NCBI GenBank assembly: GCA_018716975.1
Contig: DVJE01000002.1
Span: 102,149 to 166,148 of the forward strand
From: Candidatus Gallacutalibacter stercoravium
Lineage (GTDB): Bacteria; Bacillota; Clostridia; Oscillospirales; Acutalibacteraceae
Direction of reading: 5' to 3'
Length of the DNA stretch: 64,000 bases
Both the position numbers and the translations under genes were made by a program. Under the pieces are notes generated by a model. That model searched no databases, had not been told where the DNA came from, and saw nothing but the letters and a program-made list of their open reading frames with translations. Every line of letters begins with the position of its first letter. The stretch's first letter is position 1. This document shows, piece by piece, positions 27,296 through 34,813 of the stretch.

Positions 27296-29224
27296 TTAAA
27301 GCCGGGCCAAAATATCGGCGTCACTCTCATCTTCCGTTGAGCCATCCTGCTTGGGCGGAGGGCCCTTCTTGCTGCGGCGGTACAAAAAGACGATTAGGCA
27401 CACTGCCAGAGCGATAATTAGCAACGCCCCGGAAAGGTACGCCGCCGCACCCCAGGCATTGGGCGTGCTGCCGTTGTATTCCACCACCGCGTCCCGTTCG
27501 TTTAGCGTAAAGGATACGGTATTGTCTTGCCGACGGCTTAAGTTTTGGCTGCCGGAGCGGGTCTCGGTGGAATAGCGCACGTCGTCTAGGTGCTCTTTGC
27601 CGTTGGTATCGATGGTATATTCCAGGGGCAGCCCGGCATTTTGGCCGGTAAAAAGATGCTCCATGGCAATTTCGTCTTTCAGCCAGGTTTGCCGGCGGGG
27701 ATCAAAGGTTTGGGCCTCGTTGCGGTATTCTAGGCGGTTGCCTTCGCCGAAAAGGGCGGTGAGGGCAGCGGTGAGATCCGCAGTATCACCCTGCAACACA
27801 ATGCGGCAATTTTCGCCATTGTCGCCGCTTTCACGCAAAATTTGCACACTGCCGCCGTTTTGCATAGCGCTTTGCGGTTCCTGGGCGGTAAAATATGCCG
27901 CGGCATAGTCGGCGGCCTCAGCCTCGCCGGCTTCCCAGGTAAAGAGCACCTCGCGCTGAAATATGCCGCCGCCTTGGCAAGAAAGCAAGATAGCGGCGTG
28001 CTGCAGCGCGCCGTGCTGGCGGGTATCGGTAAAGCGCACGATAAGACCGGCGGAAGCCTCCTCTAGGTTGGCGGTTTGTGATTGAATCGAAATATTCTGC
28101 CAACCGCCGCGCTGCAGCTGGGCAGTGCGCAGCTCTAGGCCGCCGGACACATCAGATTGATTTTCATCTGTTTGCCCAGCCAAACGATATTCATATACAA
28201 CAGCTGGGCCGCTATCTTGCCCGTTAACGGCGCTCGCTGTTAAACTGCCGTTCGCTCCGCTAAGATCATCCCTTAGCAGGCCGCCGGCCCAGACGCTTCC
28301 ACGCCCTGCGGCATAGGAAGAAAGATCCATCCGTTCCAAAAACTGGCGGCTATCCTCAAAGGGGGTGGCGCTGTCATCCTGTGAGCCGTAAGAAACCGTC
28401 CAGCTGGCAGCAGCGTTAAAAAGCAAACCCATCCCTTCTTGCAGCTGTTGGGCCGAAACCTCTGCAAGGGTTACGGTATATTGTAATCCCGAGGGGAACT
28501 CTTCCCACTGTGCCTGGGCCCCCTGAGGCGTGCGGGCGTTAAAGTAGGATATCAAATCATTACCCAGCGCCTGCGAGGTGGAACGCGGAATGCGAAAGCG
28601 CACCGTGCGGGTAAACAGCCCATCCCCAAGGTTCTCGGTTTCTATACGAATTTCATCCACCTGATAGCCAGTAAGACCGTTGTAAACAATGGCCGCAGGA
28701 ACCGTGTGGGTAACGCCAGCAGCCGAAAGAGCGGTGCTTGCCGTGCTTAAATCAAAGCTATATCCGTCCAACAGGCCAGAAAGCAGATCGGCGCTGGTGA
28801 AATCTTCGGTTACGTATACGCCGCTTGCCAGCACAGTATCTGGCCAAGACACCAAGGCAACCGCCTGGCGATCCAGCAGCGTTTCCACCTTTTGCGCGTA
28901 GTCTTTGGGGGAAGAAAAGGTTAAGGTGAACCGGTAGCGGGGGCCTTCCTCTTTGACGCAATGCAGCCCAGGAGAAAGTTCGTCTCCCCCCAGCAGCGCC
29001 TTATCCAAAGCCTGCTCTTCTTCTTCGGATAAACCGGACGGCACCACGGTCATTTCCCGCACGCCGGATCCGTCTTTTTGTAGGGAAAGCAATGTGTCTA
29101 CAGCCGCCACCGGGCGCCCGCAGCCGCTTAACCCCACCGCGGCAACCACGGTGAAGATAAAAAGCAGCAAATACAGCAACGGCATGGCTGTTGCACGCCG
29201 CGCTTTGGTTTGAGCGTATCGCAT
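27296..29224 (-). CDS. Uncharacterised lipoprotein with a C-terminal membrane anchor
   Basis: A 642-residue protein of unknown function. It has a type II signal peptide with lipobox LSGC (lipidation Cys35), a large Ser/Thr/Gln/Glu-rich extracellular part of about 560 residues, one C-terminal helix (AAYLSGALLIIALAVCLIVFLY), then a basic stop (RRSKKGPP) and a short acidic cytosolic tail. It would thus be tethered at both ends. The extracellular part shows alternating beta-like segments and no recognised domain. ATG 29224 has AGGAGG upstream; the frame open to 29326 is ignored. Neighbours give no functional hint. Confidence 0.8.
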   Translation of the reverse strand: MRYAQTKARRATAMPLLYLLLFIFTVVAAVGLSGCGRPVAAVDTLLSLQKDGSGVREMTVVPSGLSEEEEQALDKALLGGDELSPGLHCVKEEGPRYRFTLTFSSPKDYAQKVETLLDRQAVALVSWPDTVLASGVYVTEDFTSADLLSGLLDGYSFDLSTASTALSAAGVTHTVPAAIVYNGLTGYQVDEIRIETENLGDGLFTRTVRFRIPRSTSQALGNDLISYFNARTPQGAQAQWEEFPSGLQYTVTLAEVSAQQLQEGMGLLFNAAASWTVSYGSQDDSATPFEDSRQFLERMDLSSYAAGRGSVWAGGLLRDDLSGANGSLTASAVNGQDSGPAVVYEYRLAGQTDENQSDVSGGLELRTAQLQRGGWQNISIQSQTANLEEASAGLIVRFTDTRQHGALQHAAILLSCQGGGIFQREVLFTWEAGEAEAADYAAAYFTAQEPQSAMQNGGSVQILRESGDNGENCRIVLQGDTADLTAALTALFGEGNRLEYRNEAQTFDPRRQTWLKDEIAMEHLFTGQNAGLPLEYTIDTNGKEHLDDVRYSTETRSGSQNLSRRQDNTVSFTLNERDAVVEYNGSTPNAWGAAAYLSGALLIIALAVCLIVFLYRRSKKGPPPKQDGSTEDESDADILARL

Positions 29225-29400
29225 TGGCTTCGGCCTCCTTTGCCGTGGATACATGCCTGCCGGTGGGGATGATGAAGGACAGGCTCCTTTTCTTATTCTA
29301 ACACAAAGCCGCCTTGTGGTCAGCATCTAACCGGCATCTTTTTACGATTTCTTTTTAGTTTCTTTTTAAACCCGGATAGTTTTTAGCGAAAGGCGGGCGA

Positions 29401-29442
29401 AAAGGGGCCGCTGCAAAACAATGCGTTTGCAGCGGCCCCTTT
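29401..29442 (-). terminator. Terminator of the aldolase gene
   Basis: A perfect 17-bp stem AAAGGGGCCGCTGCAAA/TTTGCAGCGGCCCCTTT with an 8-nt loop. Four Ts follow on the minus strand and three on the plus strand. Confidence 0.8.
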
Positions 29443-29468
29443 GCTGTTACTATACCGGTATAAAAGGA

Positions 29469-30332
29469 TTACGCCTTATTGACGGAACCAAACAGCTCCA
29501 TTTTTTCTTTTACGGTTTCTTTGATGGCTTCAAAGCCAGGGGCCAACAACTTGCGGGGATCAAAGCCCTTGCCCTGACGATCCTTGCCCGCTTCAATATA
29601 CTGACGGGTGGCGGCAGCAAAGGCCAGCTGGCACTCGGTGTTTACGTTAATCTTAGAAACGCCCAAGCTGATGGCTTTTTTGATCATGTCGGCCGGGATG
29701 CCGGTGCCGCCATGGAGCACCAAAGGCATTTTGCCGGTGAGCTGCTGAATAGCATCCAGCGTGTCAAAACGCAGGCCAGCCCAATTTTCGGGGTATACGC
29801 CGTGAATATTGCCGATACCGGCGGCCAGCATGGTAACGCCTAAGTCGGCGATCATTTTGCACTCCTTGGGGTCGGCCACTTCGCCGCCGCCCACAACACC
29901 GTCTTCTTCGCCGCCGATGGCGCCGACCTCGGCCTCCAAAGACAGACCCTTGCTGTCGCAAATAGCTACCAGCTCTTTGGTCTTGGCAACGTTCTCTTCA
30001 ATGGGATAATGGGAGCCGTCAAACATGATGGAGGAGAAACCCGCCTCGATGCAAGCCTTGGCGCCCTCATAGGAGCCGTGATCCAAATGCAACGCAACCG
30101 GAACGGTGATGCCCAGGCTATCTACCATAGCGGAAACCATGGCAGCCACGGTTTTAAAGCCGCACATATACTTACCTGCGCCCTCGCTGACGCCCAAGAT
30201 AACCGGGGAATTCTGCTCCTGCGCGGTGAGCAGGATAGCTTTGGTCCACTCCAGGTTGTTGATGTTAAATTGGCCTACCGCATATTTGCCTTCCTTGGCT
30301 TTGGTAAGCATTTCCTTTGCGGATACTAACAT
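29469..30332 (-). CDS. fba: Class II fructose-1,6-bisphosphate aldolase
   Basis: A 287-residue zinc-dependent glycolytic aldolase. It begins with the family pattern LVSAKEMLTKAKEGKYAVGQFNINNLEW. The zinc site HLDHGSYEGAKACIEAGFSSIMFDGSHYP is present, as are the second metal segment VLHGGTGIPADMIKKA and the phosphate-binding loop region ISKINVNTECQLAF. It interconverts fructose bisphosphate with DHAP and glyceraldehyde-3-phosphate. It is monocistronic, separate from the pgk-tpiA-gpmI block at 50 kb. AGGAGG precedes the start. Confidence 0.97.
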   Translation of the reverse strand: MLVSAKEMLTKAKEGKYAVGQFNINNLEWTKAILLTAQEQNSPVILGVSEGAGKYMCGFKTVAAMVSAMVDSLGITVPVALHLDHGSYEGAKACIEAGFSSIMFDGSHYPIEENVAKTKELVAICDSKGLSLEAEVGAIGGEEDGVVGGGEVADPKECKMIADLGVTMLAAGIGNIHGVYPENWAGLRFDTLDAIQQLTGKMPLVLHGGTGIPADMIKKAISLGVSKINVNTECQLAFAAATRQYIEAGKDRQGKGFDPRKLLAPGFEAIKETVKEKMELFGSVNKA

Positions 30333-30528
30333 TAGAACGACCTCCTAATTTTTTGTTTTACTTCCCTTTGCCGGCCGCAAAAACGCTTAACACGATACAG
30401 CAAACAGTATTGGCAAAGCATTGCGGCTGTGTCAAAAATTTAACGGTTTTGATACTTCTTATTATAGACGATCCATGCATAAAAAGCAAACCTTTTTCCC
30501 ATCGAGAAAACCGGCGTCTTGGTAGCTG

Positions 30529-31296
30529 TTAGATAATAAACCCACCATTGGGGCAAATCACCTGGCCGGTAATAAAATCCGCCTGATGAGAGGCCAAAAA
30601 TAAAATGGTACCCGCCACGTCCTCGGGGGTGCCAAGGCGCATCAGCGGAGTTTCTTCCTGCAGTGCGGCGCGTGTTTCCTCATTGAGCAGGGAATTCATA
30701 TCGGTATTGATAACACCGGGGGCCACGCAGTTTACCGTAATGCCCGACGGACCCAGCTCCTTGGCCAGCGCTTTAGTGAATCCGATAACAGCCGCTTTAG
30801 CCGCCGAATAATGCACCTCACAGGAGGCGCCCACCTGCCCCCACATGGAAGATAGGTTAATAATTTTGCCCGCGTGGCGCCGTATCATACCGGGGGTTAG
30901 TGCGTGGCACAAGCGGAACATGCTTTTTACGTTTACGTCAAACATGGTGTCCCAGTCCTCTTCGGTGATATCGCCAAAGAGCTTTTGCTGGGCGATGCCG
31001 CAATTGTTTACCAATACGTCTATGCTGCCCAACTCCTGTTGTGCCTGCTGTGCAAGGCGCAGACAATCCTCCCGCACCGCCAAATCTGCCTGCAGCAGCG
31101 CCACTGTGCCCCCCATGCTGCAAATGGAGGCGGCAAGGCTTTGTGCCTGTTCTTCAGCGCGGTGATATTGGGCGGCCACCAACCAACCATGCTGTGCAAA
31201 GGCCAGAGCCGTGGCCCGGCCAATGCCACGGGAAGCTCCGGTTATCAGCACGCGGCCCGGACGCCGGGCCGGCGCGTCGCGCTCGCTTTCGATCAT
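30529..31296 (-). CDS. SDR-family oxidoreductase (FabG-like)
   Basis: A 255-residue short-chain dehydrogenase. The NAD(P) loop is ITGASRGIGRATA, the middle motif is LVNNCGIAQQ, and the catalytic set has Ser in LSSMWGQVG and YSAAKAA with Lys. FITGQVICPNGGFII closes the protein in the 3-oxoacyl-ACP reductase style. The substrate is uncertain because fatty acid genes are not nearby. The second ATG (31296) fits AGGAGG spacing best. A flavin reductase-like gene lies upstream on the same strand. Confidence 0.88.
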   Translation of the reverse strand: MIESERDAPARRPGRVLITGASRGIGRATALAFAQHGWLVAAQYHRAEEQAQSLAASICSMGGTVALLQADLAVREDCLRLAQQAQQELGSIDVLVNNCGIAQQKLFGDITEEDWDTMFDVNVKSMFRLCHALTPGMIRRHAGKIINLSSMWGQVGASCEVHYSAAKAAVIGFTKALAKELGPSGITVNCVAPGVINTDMNSLLNEETRAALQEETPLMRLGTPEDVAGTILFLASHQADFITGQVICPNGGFII

Positions 31297-31383
31297 AAAC
31301 ATCCTCCTGTTTTACGGCCTGCATGATAAAATACCGTATCCTTGGAACTTTTTAGGGCTTTTAAGGCCGCTGCTGCGCTGTTG

Positions 31384-31902
31384 CTATCGGGACAACACCT
31401 TTACAATTTCACCCACATACAGGGTGTGATAATCCTTTTCCGGGTACCAGCGGGCGTCGTCTGCAGGATCCAGCAGGCCTTCGGGTTTCATCTCGCTGCG
31501 GTATATCTTGCGGCACACCAGCACCAGCTTAGCTTGGCTAAAATAGGGCGCCTGTTCGTCAAACACCGGCGTCAACCCGGTGGCAGCCGCCTTATCCACA
31601 TCGCGGCCGGATTTGCTGCCGCACAAGCTGAGGGCTTTTTTATATTCCTCAGGGTAGAAAGAAAGAGTAAAATACTCATTGTTTTCAACAAACTCGTGGG
31701 TATAGCGCTGAGGACGGATGACCGTACAGGCTACATTTTTGCCCCACATAACGCCCATAGTCCCCCAACTGGCGGTCATGGTGTTGTAATGCTTCTGATT
31801 GCCGGCCGTTACCAGCATCCAGTCGCTGCCGATCAGTTGAAAGGGGTTCATGGTCAGCTCATCGATTTTCACCTGACGCAGTTGCTTTTCATTTTCCGGC
31901 AT
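31384..31902 (-). CDS. Flavin reductase-like domain protein
   Basis: A 172-residue split-barrel FMN-binding protein of the flavin reductase-like family. The core is PFQLIGSDWMLVTAGNQKHYNTMTASWGTMGVMW, then VIRPQRYTHEFVENNEYFTLSFY, where the FMN phosphate and isoalloxazine are held. Members reduce free flavin or act as FMN-dependent redox proteins in anaerobes. The start follows AAGGAGCGAT. It has an extended -10 (TGCTATAAT on the minus strand near 31950). Confidence 0.85.
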   Translation of the reverse strand: MPENEKQLRQVKIDELTMNPFQLIGSDWMLVTAGNQKHYNTMTASWGTMGVMWGKNVACTVIRPQRYTHEFVENNEYFTLSFYPEEYKKALSLCGSKSGRDVDKAAATGLTPVFDEQAPYFSQAKLVLVCRKIYRSEMKPEGLLDPADDARWYPEKDYHTLYVGEIVKVLSR

Positions 31903-31964
31903 AACGATCGCTCCTTTTTCAATGTTAAAGATAAATGGGTTATCTGCTCTTTATTATAGCATGC

Positions 31965-32340
31965 CGGAACCGTTTTGTTTATGCTTCAGGCGATTACTTT
32001 CTTTTTTATAGCATGTTTGTTGCAGTTTTTGCACTACCTCAATGTGGCGTATGACTAAATAAACGTAAAATATACTTGTTATAATCTTAAAATGAATATT
32101 TATTGTCTTTTTTTATGATTATTATGGTTTTAAATTATGAGTTGAAGCAAACTAGCACAAAAAGAAAGGGTTGTGTCAAACATTCACTAAACGAAATTGA
32201 CTGCATACTGAAAACATGTTATTCTGTTTCAATTACAGAACAATATTTCGTTTTTCTCAACTACCGCAATATGGCATGTTTTCGCTGCCCGGTGACATAA
32301 TTTTATTTTAAAGAAAGAAAAAGTATGCTATGCCATAAGA
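31965..32340. other. AT-rich non-coding gap upstream of the AbrB-like gene
   Basis: A stretch of markedly lower GC than its surroundings. It contains two similar segments, CACTACCTCAATGTGGCGTA (about 32030) and CAACTACCGCAATATGGCAT (about 32258). No convincing gene is present; a 65-codon open frame at 32103-32300 lacks a ribosome site and a protein-like composition. It could be a regulatory region or a relic of inserted DNA. Confidence 0.4.
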
Positions 32341-32355
32341 AAGGAGGCAAATACG

Positions 32356-32604
32356 ATGGAATCGTTGCATATTGTAAAACCGGTAATGGAAAACGGCCGT
32401 TTTCTTTTGCCCAAAAAGGTTCGCGAGTTGTTGCAGGTGGAGTGCAACGACACTGTGGAGTGTTCGGCTGGGCCAGACGGCATTTATATCCGCAAGCATA
32501 TGGAGCACTGTTTATTTTGCGGCGGCACAGAGAATGTAATAGCTTTTAAAGATAAAAAAATTTGTTGCCACTGCTTACAAGCATTACGCTCCCTGGATAT
32601 TTAA
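32356..32604 (+). CDS. AbrB/SpoVT-like regulator with C-terminal zinc ribbon
   Basis: An 82-residue protein. Residues 1-45 form a swapped-hairpin AbrB fold (VKPVMENGRFLLPKKVRELLQVECNDTVECSAGPDGIYIRKH). The remainder is a compact four-cysteine ribbon, CLFCGG...CCHCLQ, likely to bind zinc. The ATG follows AAAGGAGG at good spacing. AbrB-type proteins are transition-state or antitoxin-like DNA binders. No toxin partner is adjacent (apbE follows), so a chromosomal regulator is the likelier role. Confidence 0.75.
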   Translation: MESLHIVKPVMENGRFLLPKKVRELLQVECNDTVECSAGPDGIYIRKHMEHCLFCGGTENVIAFKDKKICCHCLQALRSLDI

Positions 32605-32786
32605 ACATTTGGTATGCCGCCCGATCCGCCCACGCCGCATTGCAAAGCGCGCTGGAGCATGTTAAAATGAGGGCGGTTATTTATTTTTGTGCGGTTTTGC
32701 ACTGCTGGCTTTCATGGTTGGCAGTGGCCGCCTCGGGCATCCATCTGGGGTATTACCGCCCCAACTGTCAAGGAACGGAGACGATA

Positions 32787-33875
32787 ATGAAACAGCAAAC
32801 CAAACAAACCGGAATCCCCCGCCGCACCTGTATCTTGTTGGCGCTGGGCCTGGCGGTTCTGGCGGCTATTCTTGTGTGGGCCATTGGGGGCGTGGGGCAG
32901 CAAGAAACCCCCTATACCAGCACCAGCGTGGCGATGGGCACCTATGTGCAGCAAACCATATACGGCGATCAGGGTGAAGAGGCAGCTGCCCAAGCTGTGC
33001 AGGCCATTAGCGGGCTGGAAGACAAAATTTCTTGGCGGATTGAGGATTCGGATGTAGCCAGGCTCAATGAGGCGGCGGGCAGCGATTGGATCCAGGTGGA
33101 CGAGGAAACAGTGTCGCTGCTGTCGTTGTGTTTGGATGTGGCGGAAAAGAGCAACGGGGCGTTCGATCCCACTATTTTGCCGCTGAGCGCTTTGTGGGAT
33201 TTTGGCGGCGATAACCAGCAGTTGCCCAGCGAGGAGCAGATTGAGGAATTTCGCTCGTATGTAAACTGGCAAAACCTACGGATAGATACAGAAAATCAAG
33301 AGGCCTCTTTAAAAAACCGCCTAAATGCTCTGGATTTGGGGGCCGCGGGCAAAGGCGCTGCCTGCGATGCGGCTATAGACGCTTATAAGCAGGCGGGGGT
33401 GAACAGCGCGGTGGTTTCTGTTGGCGGCAGCGTGGGGCTATTGGGGATGCCTTCTGGCAAGAACAGCTGGGCTGTTGCTGTGCGGGATCCTTTAACGGCC
33501 TTAGAGGATGGCCAAAGCACCAGTTTGGGAACCTTGTCGCTACAGGAGGGTTATTTATCCACATCGGGAATTTACGAGCGGTATTTTGAGCAAGACGGTG
33601 TATTTTATCACCATATTTTGGATCCCAAAACCGGCTACCCGGTGGAAAATGATCTGGCTTCGGTTACAGTGGTGTGCCAGAACGGCGCGCTGAGCGACAT
33701 CCTTTCTACCGCCTGTTTTGTTTTAGGGCGCGAAGAGGGGGCCGCGCTGCTGGCAGAATACGGCGCGTCTGGGCTTTTTGTGACCAAAGACCGGCATGTG
33801 TATATTACCCCCGGCCTTGCAGAAAGCTTTACGCTTGAAGCCCAAGATTATACGGTGGTTACGCTTGAGGAGTAA
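32787..33875 (+). CDS. apbE: FAD:protein FMN transferase (ApbE family lipoprotein/membrane protein)
   Basis: A 362-residue flavin transferase that attaches FMN to Thr of target proteins. One N-terminal helix (CILLALGLAVLAAILVWAIGG) anchors it with the catalytic domain outside. Family motifs are MGTYVQQTIYG, FDPTILPLSALWDF, LDLGAAGKGAACDAAIDAYKQ, SVGGSVGLLG and HHILDPKTGYPV; the Mg/FAD-binding Asp/Thr loop in SDILSTACFVLG is intact. RnfG and RnfD, encoded at 44-45 kb, are natural targets (established for the family). ATG 32787 is favoured by GGAG spacing. Confidence 0.93.
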   Translation: MKQQTKQTGIPRRTCILLALGLAVLAAILVWAIGGVGQQETPYTSTSVAMGTYVQQTIYGDQGEEAAAQAVQAISGLEDKISWRIEDSDVARLNEAAGSDWIQVDEETVSLLSLCLDVAEKSNGAFDPTILPLSALWDFGGDNQQLPSEEQIEEFRSYVNWQNLRIDTENQEASLKNRLNALDLGAAGKGAACDAAIDAYKQAGVNSAVVSVGGSVGLLGMPSGKNSWAVAVRDPLTALEDGQSTSLGTLSLQEGYLSTSGIYERYFEQDGVFYHHILDPKTGYPVENDLASVTVVCQNGALSDILSTACFVLGREEGAALLAEYGASGLFVTKDRHVYITPGLAESFTLEAQDYTVVTLEE

Positions 33876-33957
33876 ATGCAGTGCCGTTTGCCATAACCGG
33901 AATATGGTGTTGGCCGGGAAAATAGACGCAAAGCCAATCATACCAAGGAGGCATATT

Positions 33958-34002
33958 TTGCTGCGCAAAAACAGCGGGGCGCGGGGGAGCAGCTTTGCGT
34001 AA
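33958..34002 (+). CDS. Possible 14-residue leader peptide
   Basis: A TTG codon lies 6 bases after a perfect AAGGAGG (33945-33951) and opens a frame MLRKNSGARGSSFA. Its TAA stop overlaps the ATG of the next tiny ORF by one base (TAATG). Nothing is known of such a peptide. It may be a leader driving coupled translation, or the two frames may be one gene split by a frameshift. Confidence 0.3.
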   Translation: MLRKNSGARGSSFA

Positions 34003-34106
34003 TGCGAAACTCTTACACCTCTTTTTGTGCGCTGGCGGGCGAAATAATGGGAGAAGGCTGGCCTTTTATTTGGGTAAAAGAAGGAGTAAGAAACCATTTG
34101 GAATAG
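34002..34106 (+). CDS. Possible 34-residue small protein
   Basis: The frame MRNSYTSFCALAGEIMGEGW then PFIWVKEGVRNHLE ends 11 bases before a strong terminator. Composition is protein-like, with no signal peptide. It starts in a TAATG overlap with the 14-codon frame, which has an excellent ribosome site. The codons upstream in this frame are open for about 35 more triplets but have no start. No homologue is recognised. Confidence 0.3.
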   Translation: MRNSYTSFCALAGEIMGEGWPFIWVKEGVRNHLE

Positions 34107-34112
34107 AAAATT

Positions 34113-34160
34113 AAAAAGACGGGGAACTGCCTACTTTCCAGGCAGTTCCCCGTCTTTTTT
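34113..34160. terminator. Bidirectional terminator between apbE region and HdeD gene
   Basis: A perfect 14-bp stem GACGGGGAACTGCC/GGCAGTTCCCCGTC flanked by five As on the left and six Ts on the right, so it can stop transcription from both sides. Confidence 0.9.
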
Positions 34161-34206
34161 GGCTGTAAAAATCGATGGAGGATAACATGCGGATAAACAC
34201 GCGGGG

Positions 34207-34740
34207 TTATTTCTCCATAGAACTGGCATATCCCCACAAAGCCAAGGATACAAGACCTTGCAAAATAAGAAACACGCCAACGAGCACGCCGGCAGCAATG
34301 TTGACCACCAGCGGATCGTAAAACGAAAGAAATCCCACTATAACACACAGCGTGCCGGCAGCCACCATCCAACCCCAACGGCGCGCGCCCGCCCGTTTTA
34401 GTTCCCAAGCGAAAACCGCCCGAATAACGCCGGAAAACATGATCCACATGCCGAACAGAAAAGGAAGATTCTCTTCCACCAAATAGGGATTGCCCAGCAT
34501 CATACAGGCCAAAATGATGTCAAACAACCCACCGGCCAGCACCCAAGCCGAGCCAAAGGCTGTGCCTTTGGCCGTTAAGAAAATAATGGCGCTGAAAATG
34601 CCTGAGAACAACAGGGCAACGCCCAACACAAAGCTAACCGACAGCACAGCGCTTTGTGGGTGAAAAATGGCAATGATCCCTGCAAAGATCAACAAAATGC
34701 CGGAAACAAGCCACAATAACTTGCGAAGCGATCGCTTCAT
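34207..34740 (-). CDS. HdeD-family (DUF308) membrane protein
   Basis: A 177-residue protein with about six hydrophobic helices arranged in repeated pairs, typical of HdeD/DUF308. Examples are LLWLVSGILLIFAGIIAIFHP and FLLGVALLFSGIFSAII-like segments, and the second half repeats the pattern with WGWMVAAGTLCVIVGFLSFYDP. Members are tied to acid or general stress resistance in enterobacteria, but the mechanism is unclear and the role in Firmicutes is unproven. It lies downstream of a bidirectional terminator and 73 bases from the secA stop, on the same strand. Confidence 0.85.
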   Translation of the reverse strand: MKRSLRKLLWLVSGILLIFAGIIAIFHPQSAVLSVSFVLGVALLFSGIFSAIIFLTAKGTAFGSAWVLAGGLFDIILACMMLGNPYLVEENLPFLFGMWIMFSGVIRAVFAWELKRAGARRWGWMVAAGTLCVIVGFLSFYDPLVVNIAAGVLVGVFLILQGLVSLALWGYASSMEK

Positions 34741-34813
34741 GCCGGACCCTCCCCTCTTTAAAAAACAGATGTATCCACAGGCAGCGTACCGCCGAGTATT
34801 TTACCGCAAAAGA

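Noticed and set aside
32103..32300. A 65-codon frame in the AT-rich gap before the AbrB-like gene
   Set aside because: Low-GC DNA gives random open frames; no ribosome site and no domain.
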